64,000 nt of DNA from Thalassia testudinum (lineage: Eukaryota > Streptophyta > Magnoliopsida > Alismatales > Hydrocharitaceae). The position numbers and the translations under genes are program-made. The notes under the pieces are model-generated. The model had not been told where the DNA came from. It ran no database searches and was given only the letters and a program-made list of their open reading frames with translations. The stretch covers positions 78,542,001-78,606,000 of the forward strand of contig JAZHRO010000002.1 of NCBI GenBank assembly GCA_037157565.1, given 5' to 3'. Below, one piece after another: positions 31,364 through 42,397 of this stretch. How positions within the stretch are numbered: position 1 is the first letter of the stretch; every line of letters begins with the position of its first letter.

Positions 31364-32998
31364 TGATTGCGCAGCAATCATAGGTCTTAATTGACCTAAA
31401 TTAGGCTAGGACTTAGCATAAGTTAGGGTAATTCATGCATGCATAAGCATTATCTGCATCTTTACTGCTTTACTTTAGCTATGCATAAAATAATGTTATA
31501 ATGTGCTGATTGAGAGCATCATGTCAATTACAGGCAATAAGCTGAACAGAAGCTAGATCTGGAGCTGGATCTGAAGCTGGATCAGGAATAATGAGTGTTG
31601 CAGCAAGACTGGAGTAGAAGACTTAGATTAGATATAGGGAATAAGGATGTAAGGGAGTTAAGGTTTGCTATTCTATTAAGTGGGAATAAAGCAGTAAAAT
31701 GTGAAGAGCTTAAGTACATCCTAACCCGAGGATAGCCTAGAGATTTCCCCAAGCCTTAGCCACCCTTAGATTAGGTCACAACACACTAGGAAGCCCTAAA
31801 ATTGTAGTTCCAACCCTTATCTGGATGTCCAGATAAGTTATAGGACGTCCAGAACCCTTAGCCAACTCCCGCACACCTCAAACCCACTTTTGCAGTGTTA
31901 TTGGATGTCTAGACACTTTGTCAGACGTCCAATTTCTATAGAATACCCAAAACAGAACCTAGAATTCCCCCTGACTTAGATTGGATGTCTAGAACTGAAG
32001 TCTGGACTTTTGCTTTTTGAGTATAAGTTGTCTGATCCTGTTTTTTGACATCTGGAACTGGTCTCCAGTTCCTGTTTTGAGATTTAAGCCTTGATCTTGG
32101 ATTTCTAGCTCCATAGACCTAATCCCAACCCCATAAGAACCTAAATTAAGGTGTCCTAACCCTAGTACATCACCTCTAAACCTCCCTAAGGACCTAATTA
32201 GGTCCTCCAACCTCTCTCCAAGGGCCTACCTAAGCTCCATTGTTCGCCCCTCATTCTCCTCTCTACCACTCCAAGGCCATCGGAGCCCACCTCCGAATGC
32301 CCTCACTTTCTGATAGATTAGTAGCTAGCTCTTTACATTTACTACTTCTATTTACTGCTTAGTAGTGTAGTCCTTATTCTCCCCCACTGATGCATGCAAA
32401 ATCCCCCCGTAGATTGCTGTATGTGATCATTTTCTAGTAGCTAGATTTACATTTTCAAGCATTCCTGTACAAGCTTTCCTCTGCATTTCATGTTGCAAAC
32501 ACTTCTCTGAATTAATGAATAAAAGATACATCACCTCTGCATTTGTTTGAAATCACCATGAGCTTATTGGTTGCCATCTTTTCTGCGTGATTCAAGTTGC
32601 CTATTTTCACTTATATATTTTGCAACAAGCATGTCTATTCCGGAAAATATAGAAAATCTAACTATAGATGCATTTTCTGTAAATAGTCACCACATCACTA
32701 GAATTGTGCGCACTGAAACTCATACTTTTACCTTTGTTATCTATTTAACACACGCGCACGTGATTAGAATTCATAACAGAAGTGGCGAAGTCTTAATTCG
32801 AAGATTGAAAACCGGCATGCGATTTTAAATAAAGTAGAGCGATAAAAGATTGATTTCAGAATTAAACAAATGCCTCCTAGAGATGAACGATCGGGACTCC
32901 AAGTCATTATTTTTACAAACTTATTTTTGAGGAACGTTTGTGCGTGAATATACTACGATTCCGACGACTTTTAAATGCATGAAAATGGCTTTCTGTCA
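31364..32998 (+). repeat. Element D 3' LTR, core promoter deleted
   Basis: This LTR of 1,635 bp starts with the near-palindrome TGATTGCGCAGCAATCA and ends TTCTGTCA. Relative to the 5' copy it lacks 698 bp between TCCTC repeats, including the TATA box, and retains 221 bp that the 5' copy lost. Confidence 0.88.
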
Positions 32999-33820
32999 GG
33001 AAGTAACATGTTGACATTGTATCCTCAAAGGTGGCATTTTCCTCCTTCTCGGGGGTGGGAACTCAAACCAATGATCTGCTTCAGACTTTTTACTAAGTCC
33101 AAACAAGGGGTTTTTTTTCCTTCTAATTTTTAGTAATTTTTAGGTGTTGGCTTGTGTGTGAAATTTGACACAGGAAGTTTCGCAAGAAATGCAAGTTTTT
33201 GAGTCAGAAACTAAGCCAGATACTTTCCATATTACAAAAGCGGATCAAGTCACCTGAACTATCACAAGTTCAGGTGGAATTTTGGAAAAGGATCTCTGAT
33301 TTAGTTAAAAATAAACCTTGAGATTCTAATGATCAGATCCATATCCTCATCCCTAGTTTGTTAAAGATTAAATCCCATTGTACCAAAAGTGATTTTTTTC
33401 AGCCTTAGTCCAGATTTCAAAATTTTTCCTCAAAAACTTTTCAATATTTATATATTTTTGGGTATGCATGCTAGAAAATAATGATGACTAAAAAAATGCA
33501 TGTTGTTAGGTTTTGAAAATCCTAATTCGATTGTCAAAATTTTAAAAACACCCCCTGCTTAAGATATGCAATGTCCTCATGCAATAGGAGGGAAAGAGGG
33601 ATACCGTAGTAAAAGGCGATCAGATTTAGGATAGTCAAAACTTGGGGAAAAGAAAGAAAAAGAAGCAGAAAGAAAATGATGGGTTACCTCCCATCCAGTG
33701 CTATCTTTTACACCATTCAGTCAGGTGTAGTGTGCATCAATGATCAACTGTGGTTGATTTGGTGAAATCGAAAGATTCAGACGGAAGATTCGGGGTATGA
33801 TCAAAATAGGGCTTTAAACG
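32999..33820 (-). other. Element B 3' non-coding region, right part
   Basis: This follows the B integrase on the minus strand. At 33549-33583 the minus strand reads GCATGAGGACATTGCA, then TTAAGCAGGGGGTG, the same block as in A, C and D. No coding similarity is seen. It continues at 19106-19771 beyond D. Confidence 0.65.
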
Positions 33821-35130
33821 TTAGCTGTTGACTTGAAATGTCCGATTAGTTTTAGGATCAAAAAGATCAACAGCGCCGTACAGATAAGTTTTTAGGATAA
33901 TAAAGGGGCCGGTCCATTTGGATTTTAATTTGCCAGAAAAAAGACGTAATCTAGCATCAAAAAGCCAAACGTGCTGATTAACGTCAAAGTGTTTCTGAAC
34001 AATGTATTTATCATGAAATTTCTTTGTTCGGTCTTTATAAATCCTCTCATTTTCATAAGAAAAATTACGTAATTCTTCCAATTTAGTTAATTATAGTTTT
34101 CTATGGATACCAGCGTCAGATAAATCCATGTTTAATTGTTTTATTGCCCAAAAAGCCCTATGTTCTAGTTCTACCAGGAGATGGCATGCCTTCCCAAAAA
34201 TCATATGGAAGGGAGACAGGCCGAGCGAGGTTTTAAAAGCAGTATGGTAGGCCCATAAAGCATCGTCCAATTTGGTGGACCAATCTTTATGGTCGGGCCT
34301 AACTGTCTTTTGTAAAATATTTTTGATTTCCCTGTTAGAAACTTCTGCCTGGCCATTTGTTTGGGAGTGATAAGGTGTGGAAATTTTGTGATTAACCCCA
34401 TATTTAGAAAGAAGGTGACGGAATTGTGAATGAGTGAAATGTGAGCCTCCATCACTGATAATGGCTTTTGGAATGCCAAATCTTGAGAAAATATTCTTCT
34501 TAAGAAATTCGACAACCATACGGTGATCATTAGTGCAGGTGGGTATTGCTTCTATCCACTTAGAAACATAGTCGACTGTGACTAGTATGTATAAATACCC
34601 ACCAGAGTTGATGAACGGTCCCATGAAGTCGATGCCCCATACATCAAAAATTTCTACCTCTAAAATAAGATTAAGGGGCATCATGTCCTTCTGAGTCATG
34701 TTGCCGATGCTCTGGCAACACACACAGGACCGAACAAAATTATAAGCATCTTTGTGCAAGCTGGGCCAAAAGAATCCCGCATTAAGGATTTTAGCTACAG
34801 TTTTCTTTCCTGAAAAATGTTTGCCATTGGCCATTGAATGACAATGTGTCAGAATATCATGGATTTCAAAATCAGGGACACATCGTCGAATGACCTGATC
34901 GGCACAAATGCGGAAAAGGTCAGGCTCCTCCCAAAAATAGTATTTAATGTCAGCAAAGAACTTATCCCGTTTTGCTTTTGGCCAATTAGCGGGGATTCGT
35001 TCTATTGCTAAATAGTTCACGATGGGTGCAAACCAGGGGAGGGTGGTGGAAGCTAAAATGCTTTCATCGGGGAATTGATCAGGTGGTGTCATGATGTCAT
35101 TTGTCATAAGACGAGAGAAATGGTCGGCCA
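33821..35130 (-). CDS. Element B integrase, catalytic region unbroken
   Basis: Two minus-strand frames cover this region: 35281-34091 (396 residues, starting in RNase H) and 34081-33821, separated by a stop and a frame change near 34085. The zinc domain has [13 protein letters not shown] and CVCCQS. The core keeps the full triad: Asp in [10 protein letters not shown], Asp in [10 protein letters not shown] and Glu in [22 protein letters not shown] and [10 protein letters not shown] mark the C-terminal domain. This is the best-preserved integrase here, although the C-terminal frame break and loss of the rest of pol make function unlikely. Integration of element DNA in the nucleus is the family role. 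Confidence 0.85.
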
Positions 35131-35520
35131 CTACATTTTGCGATCCCACCTTATCCTTGATTTCAAGGTCAAATTCCTGGAGTAGTAGGATCCAACGGAT
35201 AAGGTGGGGTTTCGCATCATTTTTTGTTAGCAAATATTTAAGTGCTGTGTGGTCGGTATATATAGGGACATGTGACCCCAAAAGATAAGATCTAAATTTT
35301 TCTAAGGCAAATACAATGCAAGAAGTTCTTTTTCAGGAATCGTGTAATTCCGTTGTGCATCATCAAGAATTTTGCTAACATAGTAGATCACAACGGGCTT
35401 CTTGCCAATTCTTTGCCCTAGAACGGTCCCCATAGCAAAATCTGGGGCATCTGTCATTAATTCAAAGGGACTATTCCAATTAGGTCCCTGCAAAATTGGT
35501 GCCTAGGAAACTTCCTTCTT
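35131..35520 (-). pseudogene. Element B RNase H
   Basis: The minus strand reads FELMTDAPDFAMGTVLGQRIGKKPVVIYYVSK, here split: MTDAPDFAMGTVLGQ and [17 protein letters not shown] frameshift at about 35305 leads into [19 protein letters not shown] and [11 protein letters not shown], continuous with integrase. The first conserved Asp lies in TDAPD (DASD in D). Confidence 0.82.
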
Positions 35521-36463
35521 CAACCTCAAAAAACTTTCCAGGCATTTATCATTAAAATCGAATGGCTAGTTTTTAGTAAGAAGCTGACTTAATGGCTTGG
35601 AGATTTGGGAAAAATTTGTATGAATCTGCGGCAGAAACCCACATGAACCAAAAAGGATTTGATCTATTTTACAGTAGTGGGTGGTGGGAGCTTAGATATA
35701 GCATCTATTTTTGCTTTATCTATCGCAATGCCTTGTTTTGAAATAACATGGCCCAAGACAATACCTTCCTGGACCATGAAATGACCCTTTTCCCAACTGA
35801 GGACCAGATTGACTTCTATGCATTTTTGGAGCGTTCTTTCAAGGTTCTTGAGATAATGGTCAAAAGAATCTCCAAAAATAGAGAAGTCATCTATAAAGAC
35901 TTCTAAGAATTCACCTACCAGTCTGAAAATATTGCAAGCATACACCTTTGAAAAGTCATAGGTGCATTGCAAAGACCGAAGGGCATTCTTCGGAAAGCAA
36001 AGGTTCTGAAGGGGCAGGTGAAAGTTGTTTTGTCCTGGTCCTCAGGATGAACCGCTACTAGATTATAGCCGGAATAACCGTCCAAAAAATAGTAAAAGTC
36101 CCATCCAGCTAACTGCTCCAAGATTTGATCAATAAAGGGGAGCATAAAATGGTCCTTCTTGGTGGTGGTGTTTAATTTTTTGTAATCAATACACATGCGC
36201 TAAGAAGAGGCGATTCGAGTGGCTATATTCTCCCCATTGTCATTAGTGACAATTGTTAGTCCAGCCTTTTTGGGCACAACTTGTGTTGGACTAACCCAAG
36301 AGCTATCAGAAATGCGGTAGATGATATTGGCATCAAGCCACTTAATAATCTCCTTTTTTACCACCTCCTACATATTAGGGTTCAAGCACCTTTGTGGTTG
36401 GAGGGAGAGGCGAGAATCGTCCTCTAAATATATATGATATGTACAATAGGATGGATGAATACC
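35521..36463 (-). pseudogene. Element B reverse transcriptase, main part
   Basis: Reading minus from the C insertion, IHPSYC continues directly from the part ending SDLKG at 44101. Palm motifs MCIDYKKLN, HFMLPFIDQILEQLAG and RRMPFGLCNAPMTF lie in 36196-35915, and the catalytic FIDDFS near 35890. A frameshift near 35935 separates two open frames. A Gln to stop change is at 36368-36370 and a Trp to stop just before MCIDY. Thumb and connection residues (HVISKQGIAIDKAK) follow to about 35664. Confidence 0.87.
36459..36463. repeat. Left target-site duplication of element C (ATACC)
   Basis: ATACC here and at 44097-44101 flank the TG...CA ends of C exactly. Removing C restores the B RT frame. Confidence 0.92.
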
Positions 36464-37000
36464 TGATGTAAACATGTTTGCACTATATAAGATGTCTATT
36501 TATGCATGTTCTTAAGCATAGAATTGCATTGCATATTATAAATATTGCATAACATGCATCATCTTGCATTTAGATTTGTTTGAATAAAATGGAGGTTAAT
36601 TGTCTCCTTTTATATTCAGAGACAGGGCAAAATTTTTATCGGGGCCTCAGATCGAAGATCCAACCATATAGATTTGATCAGGACGACGATTGGAGTTTAA
36701 CGACTCCAAGATCACCCTAATAAGACATCTGTAGCATCATATAGAGATCGGGGAACCTTAGAAGATTAAGGGCCAAGATGGTGTGAATTCACACTTCAAA
36801 TGACAAATCCGATTGCACGAATGGATTCGGATCGACAGTCGCAGCCTAACAGTGTGAAAATCGACTCAATCTGACAACCGTGGCACCATCTACATCATCC
36901 AGAAGATGGACGACCAAGATGGTGCCACGCGGCGCCATCTTAGCTACCCAACCGGTCGCTACACCTGCCGCACCCTCTCTTCTTTGATGATTCTTCGTCG

Positions 37001-37016
37001 TTGGATGCGCATCCAA
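37001..37016. promoter_or_regulatory. U3 palindrome in the C 5' LTR
   Basis: TTGGATGCGCATCCAA is a perfect 16-bp palindrome about 440 bp upstream of the TATA box. Related hairpins CGTTGGAT-N4-ATCCAACG occur in the LTRs of H (2290-2309) and I (60258-60277). Confidence 0.65.
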
Positions 37017-37457
37017 TGGCTGTGGATGCACACGCACGTTTTGTAAGCGCGATACAAACGCGCTTGTAGTGCGTTGGTCGAACGTGCTTTCGCGAAGGGA
37101 GGACTCGCATTCGAGTCGTGAGGAGCGGGCAAGCGGGCACGAGGAGCGTTGGATCGTGATCGGTCAGCCGTGAGCGCTGAATAGCGCCTACGCGCTATCG
37201 CACACCCGCGTGTGACGTGCCATTAGACGTGGCGAGCGCGTGCAGAGGAGGCGCGGCGAGGAGTGCTCTCAGCCGTTCGATCTCACGATCGAATGAATGA
37301 GATTTGATGAATGTGGAAAGGCATTGCATGTGCAGGAGGTGAGCGGGCGGTGCAGATCGTCCACGATGGGGCTTTAGCAACGGTTTTATCCGTTACTAAA
37401 GACCCTTGATTTAATGTTTTGAGATTAAAGAGACCAAATTGCCCTCATTCCTTACAA

Positions 37458-37467
37458 CTATAAAAGG
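37458..37467 (+). promoter_or_regulatory. Element C 5' LTR TATA box
   Basis: CTATAAAAGG, also present at 43405-43414 in the 3' LTR, is followed by a pyrimidine-rich leader (TTCTCTCTCTTCTCTCC). Confidence 0.65.
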
Positions 37468-38154
37468 AGACCTCCTCCATACGAAATCTTCATCCCTTCT
37501 CTCTCTTCTCTCCCTCTCCAAAGCTCAAGAGAAGCTTATCCCACACCTGGGATACTTCTCAAGAGATAAAGTCCAATTTCCATCCTCCTTTCGGAAGTGG
37601 ATCCCACGACGGCGACGACGTGCTGCCCCATTCCCGTTCTTCCTGCTTCATCCTCCTTCATCCTGCTCAGTTCCCCATTTTCCAGGAGTCGTCCCGTCCG
37701 ACTCATTTTCCAAGCAACCATTGAGGAGGATAATTCTCTCTCCATTCTTTTTAATGCTCTCTAGGATAGATTTACTGCTTTCTAGTGTAATCATTTTCTA
37801 CTTTCTAGTCGTAATGTTTAGTATAACGAACAATCTCTTTGATAATGAATTCTATGTTCATTCTACATCTCTGTTTGGTTTTTGTTTGTAATATTCTCTC
37901 TCTCTCTCTCTCATTCTCTCTCTCTCTTCTATTTAGTGTAAATAGATAGATAGTTTCTAATTAATTAATCTACTTCGTGACAAATAAATTAAATGCATAT
38001 TTTTAAGTCAAACGTCTGCCTCCCTGAGTTCGACCTGGGATTTCTATTTTGATATAAATTTTATTTGTTGAACATGAGTTCTTCGCTTTTAAACTACAAT
38101 GACAGGTTTTCAAAATCAAATACATTAGCATAGCAACTCGTAACTTCAACATTT

Positions 38155-38172
38155 TGGTGCCGTTGCCGGGGA
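38155..38172 (+). promoter_or_regulatory. Element C primer binding site, tRNA-Asp type
   Basis: TGGTGCCGTTGCCGGGGA lies three bases after the LTR and differs from the canonical site by one C to T change. Confidence 0.88.
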
Positions 38173-39377
38173 GGCGTCGCTCTTTGATTTTTTTTGCGTT
38201 TTACAACTTATGAATCATTTACCTCACTTCTCTCCTTTCTTATTGTGATTGCAGGTACTCTTTTGAGACAAGCAAAAGCGGTAGATTGAAGCAAAGTGCT
38301 GTTGAAGGTTTTGTAAGTTATCTCCCATCCCCTACCCATTAGTTTTCATTCCACCATGTGATAACACAAACATCAATCAACCTAGGTGTTCTTATAAACT
38401 CTAAGGTTAGTTTTGTTTGTTTTTTTGACACCTACACCCACCTCAACTTCCACATTTAAAAAGAAAAATAAAAAATTCCCACAGAGGTACACAACCTCAT
38501 CTAATTTTCAAACTCAACCAGTAAACCGATCTTTGGAATCGGGACACACATCCAAACATATAATTGAGTAGAAATTAGATTAGGTAATCACTTGTGTTCC
38601 TAATTAAGTGGTGCAATAGGCCAGTTATTTGAGTTGATTGGGCTGCACCACTTCAATTAAAATCAACTCATCAAGTAGCTGCTGTTTAAGTTCAACTCTT
38701 ATGGATTTACCAGGCACTCCACATTCTTTTAAATTTTAAAGGAAAACATCTTCACCTATGCTTTCAAAACTTGATGTGCCAACAAAACTTGTTTGAAAAA
38801 AATCCTAAAGTTGAATCCTAAAAGCTACTAAGCAAGATTTGAACCCTAAAATTCACTACATCAAAAGTAATCTTGCTTGAAAACCACTGGTTGTGCATGC
38901 ACACACACATCAATCAATCATTAAGGGCACAACCCAGATAAAGGGCCCATCACATTCCAAAGCACATTCAAACCTAGCCCTAAATAAAACAGAGTAGACG
39001 TTGGCCTTAAGGATTTGACTCGCTCTTCAGAGCCCAGAATGAGATTATTTTCAATTAGTCTGTTTCTACTATTCAATCTGATGTCTAGCTAGGGGAGCAG
39101 AATCAAACGATCACGGCTGGGGGGTACACTAAGAACTAGAGGCGTAAGCTGAAGGAAGAACCTTCTCCCCAGTCCCTCCTAACTGGTTGGATTGAACAGA
39201 CAGAAGTAGATTAAATCATTTCTTTATCTCAAGATGGGTTTTGGGAGTCTGTAGGTCTTTAGGCTAGCCCACTTAAGGATAGGTTTGATTGCTTGTATTG
39301 TAGGGCACCTTTCTTCCTCCTGTTTCTCATGAATCCTTCCACATTTTATATGCATTCCCGCTGTTTCCCTCCTGTTA
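38173..39377 (+). other. Element C 5' leader
   Basis: The leader is non-coding and aligns with the leader of A in several blocks, such as TGGTTGTGCA, AAGGGCCCATCACATTCC, GAGTAGACGTTGGCCTTAAG and GAAGGAAGAACCTTCTCCCC. It contains the hairpin listed next. Confidence 0.75.
38600..38659 (+). ncRNA. Element C leader hairpin
   Basis: AAGTGGTGCA (38606-38615) pairs with TGCACCACTT (38644-38653); with one bulged C the stem extends by TAATT/AATTA. The loop is 28 bases and ends ATTGGGC. Compared with A the outer pair is A-T instead of G-C, so pairing is conserved while sequence changed. Confidence 0.55.
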
Positions 39378-40761
39378 TGAGTTATCCTCAACATGACGAG
39401 TATCTCAACTTGTACTGTAATCAACCATTAGTTAGTTGGGATAACTTGGATTGGGGATACAGTTTCAGACCTTCGTGTTTAGGGTCTAACCTTGAACACT
39501 ATGTTTGTGATTTCTATTCTTCTCAGAGCCACATCGATTATAGATCGTCACCCTTTTATGGACAACCTAATACGATCTACAATCAAGAAGGATACACTGA
39601 TTCTTAACCATCCTCTGATTACACTGCCTTTAGGTCATCACCACCTTTTGGACAATCTGAAATGACCTATTATTAGGAAGGGTATAACGAATCTCAATTC
39701 GTTAACTCCTCTGCACTGATCCCAAACCCACCCAACCTTGAACTAACTCATTTGGTTTAGGGTAACTAGGTTCAAGATAAGGTTTTGGCTAACTTGAGGA
39801 ATATCATACAATCTTTAGAAGTTCAGCCAATACCTTGCATTGAAAAATGGAGCCCCTGATTGAGATGATTGATGATTTGAATAAGTATTTGTTGGATTGG
39901 CTCTAGGATGTGAAGGATAAGAACCTGGGTGAGTTTCTACTTGGGAAGTTAGCGAAATTGAGGATGAGATTTGTGGTTACTTTAGTTCAATCGTGGGATG
40001 ATTCCAAGGATGAACTCCCTTCAGGAGAGCCAATGTCAGAACTCACTCAGGCACCTATTGGGGGGAACACGTGTTATGAAGCTGACCAGATTGAATTAGA
40101 GCAACCAAATAAGGATGATCTAATTTCTTCACCTGAAATCCTTGAGCTGGGGTACAAGGAAACGTATGTCTCCATGGACCAAAAAGTGATGGATGATTTT
40201 GAGACATACATTAATACGGATTTTGATTTCTTTGATTCTGATGGTGACGATTCAAGTTGCGAAGTCTCACGCAAGTTTACAGAACACGATTTCTGTAAGA
40301 CGATTAGGCCTGAGGAATCTGAAAGATCATTTGACAACCCAATAACTGAGGAAACTGATCTTATTAGGGCTCACATTACGGATCCAAAATCGCATTTTCT
40401 GGAGGATTCAATCCAATGCCCTGATTGTCAGTTACCCCATTGAGCTTATCAATGATTCTGTTTTTGAGATAACTAGACCCATGTCAATTCTGATTCAGCC
40501 ACATCTTTTAGACTTGGAAATTTCAGATGAGGTGATTACTATGCAAGATGTCCCAAAACTTGACATTCTGAATGAGGAGAATAGAAGCTGGGAAGTTCTA
40601 ATTTGGGAAGCACACTTTGGAGGAAAAAGAAGACTAAGTCTAAGGGTTCCATTTCAGCTGAAACCATCAAACCAAAACTCTTATGACATTTGTTCTGAGG
40701 ATGTTCAACCTAAGCATACATTTATTGATTATCCTTTTGATATCAAATTCTTTGTAACCTG
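39378..40761 (+). pseudogene. Element C private acidic reading frame, unknown function
   Basis: Starting at MSYPQHDEYLN (39378), three overlapping frames form what looks like one gene of about 460 codons broken by two frame changes (near 39840 and near 40440) and a few stops, at least one a likely Gln to TAG. The N-terminal part is Tyr/Ser/Gln-rich with a repeat (SSPFYGQ near 39547, SSPPFGQ near 39637, each followed by a QEGY or EGY motif). The middle, 39910-40443, is strongly acidic (FETYINTDFDFFDSDGDD). The end, 40481-40761, includes LDLEISDEVI and FIDYPFDIKFFVT. I recognise no gag, protease, RT, RNase H or integrase motif. It occupies the place of gag-pol. Confidence 0.6.
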
Positions 40762-42397
40762 ACTTTTTGGTCTTGGGTTGCATCCTCATAAATCGCAGAC
40801 CTGACCCTGCTTGCATACTTATTTTAGGTTTTGGGTAATTTTTATCCAGAACCTTAGATATTCTCGATTATGGGGTATGGGTCTGCACCACAATCTGGTT
40901 CACATCTGTGGACATCTGCTAGCAGGTCAGAGGTTTCTTCTTTTTATTCTGATTCTGATCTGCACCTGTGAATTCTTTATTTCTCTTCTTTGTATAGTGT
41001 GCCTAGCTGAAGGCACTAAATTCAGCACATATACAGTTTTTGTTTATCTTGGAGCGGACCCGACATTCACGCAATTTAGGTGCTTTCTACTCTATTCCAC
41101 TCTGTTTTGTCTTTTTAGTACAATGGGGACATTGCATTAGATAGGCATGGGAGGATGGATATTCATCTCTGAATTTATTCATCAGATTCGTAGATTTGTT
41201 TTATTTTCTTTTATTTATATTAAAAAAATATTATGGAATTAGGAAAGAGAACTTGGGTTTAAGAAAATTTTCAATCTTAGGAAATACTACATTATGATCT
41301 GAACACAAAGACCCTTTAGGTCTTTGGACTTAATCGGCCCGTGTATCCACTAAAATGTGGATTTATTTTTCGAGTCCTCGCCAACCTTAATTCTATTGTA
41401 ATTGGAGTAAATAAGTTTGGGTGATAAGTACGCGACTTATCAACCTGCCCTCTGATTTGAGGGAATTTTGAGTTTTATGCAGCTACATACTTTCTTTGCA
41501 CTGACTCGTTGCTCAACGATTTTAATGGAAATTGGGTTGCTAATGAACCTTCTAGGGTGATATGGCTGGCAAGTTATCGTGGGTAACAGCCCATAGGTAG
41601 GTTGTCCAGAGCCCAGTCACTGGACCATTCTCTTTTGGCTGCCATTAGGTAAATCTTAGACCAGGGAAGCCACCTACTTAAAAAAAAAAAGAGAAAAAGA
41701 AAGTCAAAATGAAAAGAAAAAGAAAAGGAGAAAAAAAAGAAAACAAAAGAAATAAGCCACACTTCGCCACACGAGTATGGCTGGCAAGTTGTCGGTGGTA
41801 ACAGCTCATCGATCGGTTGTCCAGAACTCAGCTTAATAAATGCACTGAAAATTCCCAAAACACTTAGGAAGAAGCGGAGAAGTAGAATAAACTGGGGAGA
41901 TATACACTAGATTCACCCTTGTGTTGACCTCGTAAAAATAAAAGTAGGGAGAAAGCTACCGGTTGTAAAAATACACCTTTAGGTAGAATTCTCTCTTTAA
42001 GGTCACCTAGAGGCGTAGAAATCCGAAGTTCATTTTTACTGCCGGTCAACGAGTCTATCACATTCACAATAAGATGCTTAGAACTTAGGGTTCTCATCAA
42101 ATCTTGGGTGAGTTGAATGGCCGTAAAAAGCCACTCCTAAACCCTAAAACTCAAAAATCCAAAAAATTAGAAAAGAAGAAAAAGAGAAAAAGAAAATTTT
42201 CTTTGAATAAGGCAAGGGCTTGAGGCAGTCTGCATTTTGGCAGATACTCGGGCACTATTGTGTCTTTGAAAGTTCAGATCCTAAGTAAATATTTTCTTAA
42301 TGGTTGAAAATAACTCATGCCCAAATAATCCAACCTGATTCTTTTATAAATAGCATATGGTTTTACTAGGGACTAGCAAAAGATAGGCATGGGGGTG
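40762..42397 (+). other. Element C 3' tail, conserved block, twin repeats and PPT
   Basis: The tail is non-coding and homologous to that of A. The block AATGGGGACATTGCA plus ATAGGCATGGGAGG lies at 41120-41156. Twin repeats of about 58 bp (41562-41620 and 41776-41833, both starting TATGGCTGGCAAGTT) flank an A/G-rich segment. The PPT, AAAAGATAGGCATGGGGGTG, abuts the 3' LTR. The hydrophobic frame at 40811-41140 is not supported as a gene. Confidence 0.75.

Larger units (their letters stand above)
19772..32998 (+). mobile_element. Element D, autonomous-type Athila
   Basis: D has a 5' LTR (19772-21883), PBS, leader, gag, PR, RT, RNase H, integrase, a 2-kb tail and a 3' LTR (31364-32998). The flanks GGCGG (19767-19771) and GGAAG (32999-33003) agree at only three of five positions, so the target duplication is doubtful. 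The LTRs are very similar outside two reciprocal deletions. Protease and integrase have lost catalytic residues. D sits in the 3' non-coding region of B. Confidence 0.88.
36464..38151 (+). repeat. Element C 5' LTR
   Basis: The LTR is 1,688 bp, TGATGTAAACATG to GTAACTTCAACA. It has a TATA box, a CT microsatellite (about 37893-37926), the U3 palindrome TTGGATGCGCATCCAA (37001-37016) and two U3 blocks (about 36655-36708, 36800-36852). A long open frame at 37439-37891 recurs in the 3' LTR but starts without an ATG and spans the TATA box, so I do not call it. Confidence 0.9.

Noticed and set aside
19767..33003. Target-site duplication of D (GGCGG and GGAAG)
   Set aside because: Only three of five bases agree, so I do not claim it; the LTR ends are still secure from alignment.
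37439..37891. 150-codon open frame present in both C LTRs (also 43386-43838)
   Set aside because: It begins without an ATG, spans the TATA box and the pyrimidine-rich leader, and is repeated only because LTRs are duplicated.
40811..41140. Hydrophobic 109-codon frame that might be an envelope-like protein in C
   Set aside because: It lies in the tail that is homologous and non-coding in A, and shows no signal peptide plus anchor arrangement.
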